From DATLFA01 sp039934635 (GTDB taxonomy: Bacteria; Actinomycetota; Acidimicrobiia; Acidimicrobiales; WLNW01): a stretch of DNA of 6,615 nt. The translations under genes were made by a program, and so were the position numbers. The notes under the pieces were generated by a model, which was given only the letters and a program-made list of their open reading frames with translations, did no database searches and was not told where the DNA came from. The stretch is from assembly GCA_039934635.1 (NCBI GenBank), contig JBDTLT010000283.1, positions 1 to 6,615 of the forward strand, given 5' to 3'. Positions 1 through 6,512 of this stretch are shown here, in pieces. The first letter of the stretch is position 1. Every line of letters begins with the position of its first letter.

Positions 1-791
1 TGGTCGAGCCGATCGGTGTCATTCCCTACTCGGCCGACGAACCCAACGAGGCGATGTTCGCCCTCGGGTTCATCAACTATTGGGACACCTACTTCGCCGG
101 ACGGGCGGCGCCTCTCGGACTCGTCCCGGCGGAAGTGGTCGACGCGCTCTTCTACAACTTCGCTCCCGGTGAGGTTGCCCGCCACATCCCGAAGGTGTGG
201 CACACCACCACGCCCGAAGCGGCGATTGCCGCGCGGCAGAAGGGCTGTGTGAAGGCGTTGCGGCGGATCCTCGGTGATCACGTCGACTCTCCCGCCTTCG
301 CACGCGCCGCGGAACTGTTGCTCAGAGCCGCGACGAGCGCACCACTCGAGGGCCGGCCCATGTACGCGGCGCTGCGCGCCATCCCGATTCCCGATGAAGT
401 GGTGGCCCGCCTTTTCCATGCAGCTTCCCTGTTGCGCGAGCACCGGGGCGATGGGCACATCGCGGCCCTGATGGCTGAGGGGGTCGGCCGCCTCGAGGCG
501 CACGTACTTCTCGCCCTCGACATGGACATGCCCGCGGAGAAGTTCGGACGTATCCACCACCTCCCCGCCGCGCAGATCGCCGCGGTGATCGACGGGATGC
601 GCGATCGCAATTTGATCGGCGATGACGGGTGGCTGAGCGATCCGGGCCGCGCCGTCAAGCAGCGGGTCGAGGCCGTCACCGACGACTTGGCCGCGAAGCC
701 CTACGAAGGCCTCGAGCCAAACGAGCTCAACGAGCTCATGGCGGCTCTCGAACCCCTCGCCACGCTGCTAGTCGCCGCCCAGGACTGGTAG
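1..791 (+). CDS. SCO6745/SalK-family protein, 5' end cut by window
   Basis: The frame is open from the left edge (first whole codon at 3) to TAG at 789-791, giving 262 residues. The beginning VEPIGVIPYSADEPNEAM followed by INYWDTYFAGRAAPLG, VPAEVVDALFYNFAP and VARHIPKVW matches, from memory, the pattern of the SCO6745 family (often mislabelled SalK), in which a LVEPI motif lies about ten residues from the start. Only a short N-terminal piece is therefore missing. The methionine at 54 is internal, because the conserved sequence continues upstream of it. The protein is mostly helical and has no membrane segment. The C-terminal part (GWLSDPGRAVKQRVEAVTD, then LNELMAALEPLA) resembles the winged-helix/MarR-like end of the family, after a helix containing IAAVIDGMRDRNLI. 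The biochemical role of the family is not established, and a DNA- or ligand-binding role is inference. The gene converges on the large regulator, with stop codons 15 bp apart and no clear terminator hairpin between them. Confidence 0.85.
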   Translation, partial: VEPIGVIPYSADEPNEAMFALGFINYWDTYFAGRAAPLGLVPAEVVDALFYNFAPGEVARHIPKVWHTTTPEAAIAARQKGCVKALRRILGDHVDSPAFARAAELLLRAATSAPLEGRPMYAALRAIPIPDEVVARLFHAASLLREHRGDGHIAALMAEGVGRLEAHVLLALDMDMPAEKFGRIHHLPAAQIAAVIDGMRDRNLIGDDGWLSDPGRAVKQRVEAVTDDLAAKPYEGLEPNELNELMAALEPLATLLVAAQDW

Positions 792-806
792 ACGCAACGT
801 TCGCCA

Positions 807-3800
807 TCAGGGACACGTCTCACGGTAGGTGGCCTTCGGACCGTACCGATCCCACTCGTCGTGGGTCAGGTTGCGGCCGGCGAAGCGGCACGCGGCCGCG
901 ACCCACTGCTCGGGATCGAGGTCCCAGAACTCGATCTGGAAGTCGTAACCGACGAAGCCCTTGCCGTTCGGGTACCAGAAACCGCAGTTGAGCTTCCAGC
1001 CGGTGGTCCCGATGTCCTGACCCGTCGTCGCGTCCCAGATCTCGAGGGGGAAGAGCGGGTCGTAGAACAGCGGACTGTCAGCCTGGTCGGGCTTGCAGCA
1101 GCAGCCGTCGGTCATGACGAGCGGCTGGGTCGGATTGAACTGCGGGCGGTTGGCCGCCCGGCCGGTGAAGCCTGATGCCAACGGCGCAAGTGTCGTCGCG
1201 TCGCGCACGACGTAGGGGCTTGCGCCCGCGGGCGCCGTGAGGATCTTGTCGCCGGTTGCGTCGATCGCGGCGAACACCGACGCGCCATCGGCTTCGACCA
1301 GGCGCTCTTCGCCGGTGGTCAGGTCGGCGAGCACCGCGGACAAGATGCCGGTCATGATCAGTTGTTTGGAGTCTCCGCTGAAGGCCACCTGGCTGGCGTA
1401 CGAAAACGCTCCGGGTGGTGTGTCACGCAGCTTGCTGAGCCCCTCGAAGCGGAACTTCGGCTGGTCCGACGCGAAGTCGTAGACCTCGACGAGCTCGGGG
1501 GTGGCGGCGTGGACCGCGACCAGCTGTAGGTCGGGGCTCACGTCGATCCAGCCGGCTGCCAGATATGGAACGGAGACCGAGCGTTGCGCGCGAAGCGTTG
1601 CCGGATCCCAGAGCTGCACCAAAGAGCGCTGGTTGATGTAGTCGAGGTGCAGCGAGTAGATGCCGGCACCGTTGTGGGTGAACGCGACGTGGTAGAGCTG
1701 TCCCGGTCCGCTGAACTCCACTTGTCGCGGTGAAGGGGCAGGCTGGCGCAGGTCGTACAGGTAGGCCCCCTTTGTGTCGTAGATCAGCAGCTGCGTGAGA
1801 TCCGCGCTGAGTGACAGCCGATCGAGAACGACGAGGTCGTCGGTGAACCCCGCCGGCAAGGGCAGGCTGCGGGTAGCACCGGCGCTGCGACCGTCGACGT
1901 TCCACACTTGTAGGGACGGACCGTCATTCGCGAGAGCAAATCGTTGGCCGTCCGCGCTCAGGGCGAAGACCCGCGGCACGCTGCCGTTGCCCGGCGAGGT
2001 GAAGCCCTGCACCGCATGGGCGGTCGCGATGTCGAAGGCGTAGGCACCTTGCCCGTCCGGCACGAGCAACCGGTCGTTGCCGAGAAACAGCACGCCGGTC
2101 CACGGCGCCGGGCCGAAGAGCATCTTCGGCCGTGAGACAACGGTGCCGTCGCTTATGCGGAAAACCCTGATCTCCTTGTTCAAACTCGCCGCGGCGACGA
2201 GCTGCCCATCGGGCGAGATCGTTGGATTGCCCAGAAGAAGGCCGGCCGCGCCCGCGGCTTCGGGCTCGACCCGTACCACCGGGCCCGCGGGCCGGCCGGT
2301 ACGGGCATCGGCAACCTGCAGCGTCCCATCGGATGAGCTCGTCGCGATGAGCCGGCCGTCGTGCGAGAACGCCACAGCGCCAGGCTCGAGCGCGGTGCGC
2401 AGCGCCACCTCGACCTGCGCCGTCGACCGGCGGATGACCTCGAAGCGTCCATCGGTATACGCCACGGCCAGCCGCTCTCGGTCGGTCGGATCGAAGCTGA
2501 TGTTCGCGATCGGCGCTCGGAGTTGAAGTTCGGACTCCTTGCGACCGTCGCTCGTGGTGTAGAACACCAGCCGGTCTTGGCTGCGGGCTACCGACGCGAT
2601 CAGCTGGTCGTCGCCGCTCAGTGCAAGCGGCCAGTAGTGGAAGCTGGCGTCGGTGATCGTGCGCAACGGTCGCAAACTGTCGGCGCTCCAGATCGTGATG
2701 TCGTCGCCGTCGCGTCCGGCGATCAGCGTTTGCCCGAATTGCACGGTCAATATCGCCGAGCCCGTCGGCGAGTGAACGCGACCGTCGAGGCCCTTGGGCT
2801 GCGAGGCGAGTACGGATTGGATCGCGGCGCCGCTGCGAAGTGAAGGCTCTCGCCGGTAGGCCTCGACCGCCAAGAGCGCGGCCCGGTCGGGATAGTGCGT
2901 GCTGTCGGCGCGCGATTGCGCGGCCATCCGGGCGAGATCGGCGGCCATGGCTTCGGCGGTCGCGACGTCGGCCTGATCGTTGGCCCGGCGGCGCTGCACG
3001 AGCGCGATCGACCCGGCGATGAGCGCGACCACGAGAAGCGCGGCCGTCGCGCCCAAAAGAGCCTGGGTGCGGTGCAGGCGCCGGCGTTCGCGTGATAGCT
3101 CTTGTCGCCGCTGCTCGAGCGAGGTATCGAGGAAGGCTTGTTCGGCGGCGGTGAGCCGCATCGCGCCGGTGTGGCCGAGGGCGGTGTCGAGCCGCCCGCC
3201 GCGGTAGAGGTAGCCAACGCTGCGCGCCTCACGGTCCCATGCGGTGGCGTCCTCGCGCAGAGTGCGCCGGGTGCGCAGTTGATCGCGCTGGTCGTCGGTC
3301 CACTTCGCGAGGCGCGGCCAGTTGGTGAGGAGTGCCTCGTGCGCGATCTCGATGGTCGGCTCGCCGGTCGCGGGGTCGCGATCCGCGGTGAGCAGCCGGG
3401 CGGCACTCAATCGTTCGACGAGCTCGGCATCGAGGTGGCCGAGCTCACTGCGCAGCGCGCGCCGGCGCGTGTCGTCGGTGCCTGTCTCGCCGGGCGTCAC
3501 GAGGGTCGCGAACAACTCACGGCAGTGGTCTTGCTGCGCCGGGGTCAGCTGCTGATAGAGCGCTTCGGCAGCAGTAGCGATAGCGCCCGCGACTCCACCG
3601 ATGACCTGATACGCCGCGAACGTGAGCGTGGTCGTCGTGCGATTCTCGTAAAGGCTCGCCAGCGCGAACTGCAGCAGGGGCAGCGGCGCGGGCCGGCCGG
3701 CCACGTCTGCGATGATCTGCGCGACGAGACCGGGCTCGGCCGCGATTCCGGTACGCGCGAATGGGCCGGTGATCGCCGCTTCGAGCTCGGCCGCACCAAG

Positions 3801-5780
3801 CGCCGTGAGTGCATACGAGCCCTTCTGTACGAGGGGCGCCAGCACGGGCTCGCCGAGCGGCCGGTCATAGAAGTCCGCACGGATGGTGCTGACTACACGC
3901 AGCGCTGTCACCGCCATCGTCTCGTCGAGGAGCTTGACGAACTCGCTGCGATCATCCGGCACCGACTGGGTCCAGAGCTCTTCGAGCTGGTCGACGACGA
4001 CGACCGTCGGTGCCCCCGCGGCGACCGCCGACAAGAGTGCGGCAGGGTCCTCGCCGGACGCGGTGAGCTGGGCTTCGGTTGCGATTCGCCGCAGGGCGAT
4101 GCCGAGCGAGTACAGCGGCCGGGTGCCCGGCGTCATCGTGGTGATGAGTGCGCCCTGTTCTCGCAGCGCGGGGATCACACCCGCGCGGACCACGCTGCTC
4201 TTGCCCGCGCCCGACGGCCCGGCGATGGTGACGAACCGACGCGAGCCAACCAGAGCGACGATCTCGTCGATGGCATGATCGCGGCCGAAGAAGAGCGCGG
4301 CGTCGGCCTCGTCGAACGTCCGCAGGCCCACGTACGGATTCGTTTCGCCGGATGCGACTCGCCGTCGTCGTGCCCGTTCCGGTGTGGGGGTGGGCGTGAC
4401 GAGCTCGCGGCTGGCGCGCCATGCCGCCACGAGCTCGCGGGCCGTGGTGATCTCGCCGTTCGCGGCGCGGCGCAGTATCGACTGCTGCCCGCTCAGAGGA
4501 GACCGCTCTTGCAGCAGCGGAAGGATCATCGCCGCGAGAGCGGAAACGTCGTCGGCCGCTTCGTCGTCAGAGGCGTCGGCGAGCGCGATCCCGAAGTCGG
4601 CGAGGTACGGCCGGGCCTCGTCGTCGAAGAGCACATTCGGTGCTCGGACGTCGCGGTGCACCACCCCGCGCCCGTGCGCCGTCGTCAACGCGTCACCGAC
4701 GCGCTCGATCAAGAGGTCGATCTCTTCGATGGGCAGCACTTCTCGACGGGTGATTCGATCGGCGAGGGAGCCGCCGCGCAAAAGCCGCAGCACCAGATAT
4801 GCATTGCCGGGCTCTCGCCAATAGTCGTAGAGCGGCACGATGCTCGGATGTTCGAGGCGGGCAACGAGTTGGGCTTCTGCTTCGAACCGGCGGATGAACT
4901 CAGGCGAATCAGCGCGGCCCTTGCGCAGGACTTTGATGGCAACTTCACGTCCGAGGCTGGGCTGGGTGGCCGTGTACACCGCGCCGTGCGCGCCTTCCGC
5001 CAACAGTTCGCCGAACACATAGCCCCGGACTGCCCGCGCGCGCGCCGGACGCGCCGCCGCGGGATCATGATCGAGGATCTGCTGCTCGAGCGCGGCCAGC
5101 GCAGGAGAACCGGACAATCCAGATTGTTCGCTCAAGCGACGGCGGAAAACAGACGCGACACGCAAGGCATCGGCGGAACGGCCCGACAAATGAAGAGCCC
5201 GCATCCGCAACAAGATCGAGGACTCCTTCAGCGGATCGGCGGCAACCAACAGCTCCGAATCGGCGACCGCTCGGTTCGCGTCTGACAGCGAGAGCAGGAC
5301 TTCTATCCGCTCGGCCATTGCCGCCAGCCGCAACTCCTCGAGCCGGGTCGCGCTCGGACGTGCCCACCATTCATCGGCAAGCGCGCCGAACGCCGGGCCT
5401 TGCCACAACGCAAGCGCATCGTCGTACACGCTGAGCGCGTCGGCCAGATCGGTCGAGCGGGCGTGATCGAGATGTCGTTCGAACACCGACGCGTCGAGTT
5501 CGACCGACTGCGACAGCGCGTAGCCCAACGAAGTCGTATCGATCGTGCCGCGCCCCAACTCATTGCGCAGACGCGACACGTAGACCTGAAGGTTGTTGGT
5601 CGCGCTGTCGGGTGGGCTGTCACCCCACATCACCTCGATCAACCGCTCACGACCGATTGGTCGACCCACCTCGGTCGCAAGCACGCCAACCAAGCGCTGC
5701 ACCAGTGGACTGCCGAGCCGCATCGGACGCCCATCCTTGCGGGTCACCCCGATTGGTCCGAGCACCAGAACCTGCACCAT
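807..5780 (-). CDS. SARP/BTAD - protein kinase-like - nSTAND1 NTPase - TM - WD40 regulator
   Basis: This 1657-residue protein is a multidomain transcriptional regulator of the AfsR/SARP type. The start ATG (5778-5780) follows GGAGGG at 5785-5790, and the protein begins as SARPs do (VQVLVLGPIGVTRKDGRPMRLG). Domains by eye: OmpR-like winged helix 1-95 (LIEVMWGDSPP, NNLQVYVSRLRNELG, GYAL); BTAD 97-240 (FERHLDHAR, ALALWQGPAF, RMRALHLSGR.ADAL); kinase-like 252-455 with Gly loop 260-269, VAIK Lys283, helix-C Glu302, HRD 375-377, Asn382 and DFG 395-397; a Pro/Thr linker (TPTPTPE, then RRRR) 462-474; nSTAND1 NTPase 481-890 with Walker A GPSGAGKSS 521-529, Walker B VVVVDQLEE 593-601, STIRADFYDR 631-640, LPLLQFALASLY 700-711 and IEIAHEALLTNWPRL 810-824; transmembrane helix about 907-928; WD40-like blades 1005-1623; and the conserved tail ACRFAGRNLT...YRETCP. 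An nSTAND1 module with TM, propellers and this tail is a known actinobacterial arrangement, and fusion to SARP plus kinase also occurs. The kinase lacks its activation segment. The targets and the signal are unknown. Confidence 0.93.
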   Translation of the reverse strand: MVQVLVLGPIGVTRKDGRPMRLGSPLVQRLVGVLATEVGRPIGRERLIEVMWGDSPPDSATNNLQVYVSRLRNELGRGTIDTTSLGYALSQSVELDASVFERHLDHARSTDLADALSVYDDALALWQGPAFGALADEWWARPSATRLEELRLAAMAERIEVLLSLSDANRAVADSELLVAADPLKESSILLRMRALHLSGRSADALRVASVFRRRLSEQSGLSGSPALAALEQQILDHDPAAARPARARAVRGYVFGELLAEGAHGAVYTATQPSLGREVAIKVLRKGRADSPEFIRRFEAEAQLVARLEHPSIVPLYDYWREPGNAYLVLRLLRGGSLADRITRREVLPIEEIDLLIERVGDALTTAHGRGVVHRDVRAPNVLFDDEARPYLADFGIALADASDDEAADDVSALAAMILPLLQERSPLSGQQSILRRAANGEITTARELVAAWRASRELVTPTPTPERARRRRVASGETNPYVGLRTFDEADAALFFGRDHAIDEIVALVGSRRFVTIAGPSGAGKSSVVRAGVIPALREQGALITTMTPGTRPLYSLGIALRRIATEAQLTASGEDPAALLSAVAAGAPTVVVVDQLEELWTQSVPDDRSEFVKLLDETMAVTALRVVSTIRADFYDRPLGEPVLAPLVQKGSYALTALGAAELEAAITGPFARTGIAAEPGLVAQIIADVAGRPAPLPLLQFALASLYENRTTTTLTFAAYQVIGGVAGAIATAAEALYQQLTPAQQDHCRELFATLVTPGETGTDDTRRRALRSELGHLDAELVERLSAARLLTADRDPATGEPTIEIAHEALLTNWPRLAKWTDDQRDQLRTRRTLREDATAWDREARSVGYLYRGGRLDTALGHTGAMRLTAAEQAFLDTSLEQRRQELSRERRRLHRTQALLGATAALLVVALIAGSIALVQRRRANDQADVATAEAMAADLARMAAQSRADSTHYPDRAALLAVEAYRREPSLRSGAAIQSVLASQPKGLDGRVHSPTGSAILTVQFGQTLIAGRDGDDITIWSADSLRPLRTITDASFHYWPLALSGDDQLIASVARSQDRLVFYTTSDGRKESELQLRAPIANISFDPTDRERLAVAYTDGRFEVIRRSTAQVEVALRTALEPGAVAFSHDGRLIATSSSDGTLQVADARTGRPAGPVVRVEPEAAGAAGLLLGNPTISPDGQLVAAASLNKEIRVFRISDGTVVSRPKMLFGPAPWTGVLFLGNDRLLVPDGQGAYAFDIATAHAVQGFTSPGNGSVPRVFALSADGQRFALANDGPSLQVWNVDGRSAGATRSLPLPAGFTDDLVVLDRLSLSADLTQLLIYDTKGAYLYDLRQPAPSPRQVEFSGPGQLYHVAFTHNGAGIYSLHLDYINQRSLVQLWDPATLRAQRSVSVPYLAAGWIDVSPDLQLVAVHAATPELVEVYDFASDQPKFRFEGLSKLRDTPPGAFSYASQVAFSGDSKQLIMTGILSAVLADLTTGEERLVEADGASVFAAIDATGDKILTAPAGASPYVVRDATTLAPLASGFTGRAANRPQFNPTQPLVMTDGCCCKPDQADSPLFYDPLFPLEIWDATTGQDIGTTGWKLNCGFWYPNGKGFVGYDFQIEFWDLDPEQWVAAACRFAGRNLTHDEWDRYGPKATYRETCP

Positions 5781-5784
5781 GGCA

Positions 5785-5790
5785 CCCTCC
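5785..5790 (-). promoter_or_regulatory. Ribosome binding site of the SARP-kinase-NTPase gene
   Basis: Read on the minus strand, GGAGGG lies four bases before the ATG at 5780-5778. It is a strong match to the anti-Shine-Dalgarno core, although the spacing is tight. It supports this ATG over the GTG that follows as codon 2. Confidence 0.7.
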
Positions 5791-5960
5791 CGCTTCGGAC
5801 GCTAGGCGACCGCGCTTTATGCGAACTTAACCCTCCCACCAGGGACAACGTGGCGCAAGCGGCGTGAATCCGACGCGTATGACTTCTGCCGACCGTTGAG
5901 TACAGCGACCGTCAAGGACGCCGCCGCAAGGTGCGTGCCATCCAGATCACCACGATCGAC
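5791..5960. other. Divergent intergenic region with AT-rich pocket
   Basis: This stretch separates the minus-strand regulator from the plus-strand microprotein and must hold the promoters of both. An AT-rich pocket at 5815-5831 stands out from the GC-rich surroundings. Read on the minus strand it contains TAAGTT (5829-5824) and CATAAA (5821-5816), either of which could be part of a -10 element for the regulator, but neither has a convincing -35 at 16-18 bp. On the plus strand I see no clear -10/-35 pair. A weak hairpin (CCCT/AGGG arms) lies at 5831-5844. Near the regulator start, two related heptamers, CGGACGC (5796-5802) and CGACCGC (5807-5813), sit 11 bp apart. A frame is open through this stretch from a TTG at 5896, but its product is Arg/His/Pro-rich and looks like a shadow. 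Confidence 0.5.
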
Positions 5961-5966
5961 GAAAGG
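5961..5966 (+). promoter_or_regulatory. Ribosome binding site of the secreted microprotein gene
   Basis: GAAAGG lies eight bases upstream of the ATG at 5975-5977. This is a good spacing, and it supports both the start choice and the reality of the short gene. Confidence 0.6.
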
Positions 5967-5974
5967 CACACACC

Positions 5975-6172
5975 ATGAAGCACAAGCCCACCATCCGCCG
6001 GGCCCTCAGCCTCACCGCACTGGCCGCCGTGCTCACCGCAGGAGCAGCCACCGCCACCGCCAACGCACAACCGGAAACCAATCGCGGCGTCTCCATCGAC
6101 TACGCCACGCTCGACGCCCTCGGCATCGACCGCAGCCCTGTCGAGATGGCAGTCGCCGCACTCGTGCGATGA
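5975..6172 (+). CDS. Small secreted protein (65 aa) with Sec-type signal peptide
   Basis: The protein has a textbook signal peptide. A basic N-region (MKHKPTIRR) is followed by a hydrophobic Ala/Leu core (residues 10-28) and an A-N-A signal peptidase I site ending at residue 31. The predicted mature product has only 34 residues and starts QPETNRG. It contains no cysteine, is acidic in its middle (VSIDYATLDALGIDRSP) and ends in a short amphipathic stretch (VEMAVAALVR). I do not recognise a family. Evidence that the gene is real: a ribosome binding site at 5961-5966, a complete signal peptide, and 53 of 65 sense codons ending in G or C. The RR at residues 8-9 is only weakly Tat-like, so Sec export is more likely. 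The stop overlaps the start of the next gene (ATGA), so the two are probably co-translated. A role as extracellular peptide signal, lipid-surface peptide or envelope stress component is possible, but nothing in the sequence decides. Confidence 0.75.
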   Translation: MKHKPTIRRALSLTALAAVLTAGAATATANAQPETNRGVSIDYATLDALGIDRSPVEMAVAALVR

Positions 6173-6432
6173 CTGCACCCGAGCCAAACGTGAATCGCAC
6201 CAAGCCGCGCATGCGGCGCATCAACGTCACGGTCCCGGGCGAACTGCTCGCCCGGGCTCGGGCGGCCGGCCTCAACCTCTCCGAAGTCACGCGCACCGCA
6301 CTGGCGCAACGACTTGCGCTGTCCGTCGTCGACGGATCAACAGAACTACCAAGCAATAGGCAGTCGCCTCTGCCGTCCACAGGTGCATCGAGCTGCGATG
6401 TTCATTGCGTGCCACACCGGAGAATACGGTGA
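6169..6432 (+). CDS. CcdA-like ribbon-helix-helix antitoxin/regulator, altered C terminus
   Basis: The 87-residue product carries a ribbon-helix-helix DNA-binding fold. The beta strand is RRINVTVP (residues 16-23), helix 1 is GELLARARAAG (24-34), the turn is LNLS, and helix 2 is EVTRTALAQRLAL (39-51). This is the pattern of CcdA-family antitoxins, which dimerise through the strand, bind their own operator and neutralise a partner toxin with the C-terminal tail. The start at 6169 overlaps the stop of the secreted microprotein as ATGA. No good ribosome binding site precedes it, so translation probably depends on reinitiation. An internal ATG at 6211 (residue 15) is an alternative start just before the fold. 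The tail after residue 55 (from 6334) does not look like CcdA: it is Ser/Pro-rich with two Cys, and only 15 of its 32 codons end in G/C, against 44 of 55 before it. No toxin gene follows within the window. The call is a degenerate or repurposed antitoxin, with the RHH fold itself well supported. Confidence 0.72.
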   Translation: MTAPEPNVNRTKPRMRRINVTVPGELLARARAAGLNLSEVTRTALAQRLALSVVDGSTELPSNRQSPLPSTGASSCDVHCVPHRRIR

Positions 6433-6483
6433 CACGAATGGGTCGAACGTGGCCCGTTTAAGCGATGGGTTCGAGTTCGAAGA

Positions 6484-6504
6484 AGCGCGAGTTCCGCTCG
6501 TGTT
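6484..6504 (+). terminator. Possible weak terminator hairpin after the RHH gene
   Basis: As RNA from the plus strand, 6484-6491 can pair with 6497-6504 around the loop UUCCG. The core is CGAG/CUCG, extended by A-U, C-G and two G-U pairs. It is followed by a G/U stretch rather than a true U run. The G-U pairs would be lost on the other strand, so the hairpin suits plus-strand transcripts. It lies about 50 bp after the RHH stop and just outside the tRNA 3' end. Confidence 0.25.
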
Positions 6505-6512
6505 GTGTGTTG

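Noticed and set aside
3102..5285. A 727-codon open frame on the plus strand, antisense to the large regulator.
   Set aside because: Long antisense frames are common opposite GC-rich genes with strong third-position bias. The product is rich in Arg, Gly, Asp and Glu and shows no recognisable domain, while the opposite strand encodes continuous, well-known domains throughout.
5896..6168. Upstream extension of the RHH protein from a TTG at 5896.
   Set aside because: The extra 91 residues are Arg/His/Pro-rich, read through the microprotein gene in another frame, and do not belong to any RHH family. The overlapping ATGA start at 6169 is simpler and fits the length of CcdA proteins.
5912..6380. 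Minus-strand open frames opposite the microprotein and RHH genes.
   Set aside because: Their products are compositionally odd (Arg-, Cys- and Gly-rich) and have no ribosome binding site, while the plus-strand genes there have signal-peptide and RHH patterns.
6470..6481. Near-palindrome TTCGAGTTCGAA, considered as an operator or as a remnant T arm of a second tRNA.
   Set aside because: There is no cloverleaf around it, and the short A/T-G/C pattern is readily explained by chance. No second copy was found near the RHH promoter region to support an operator.
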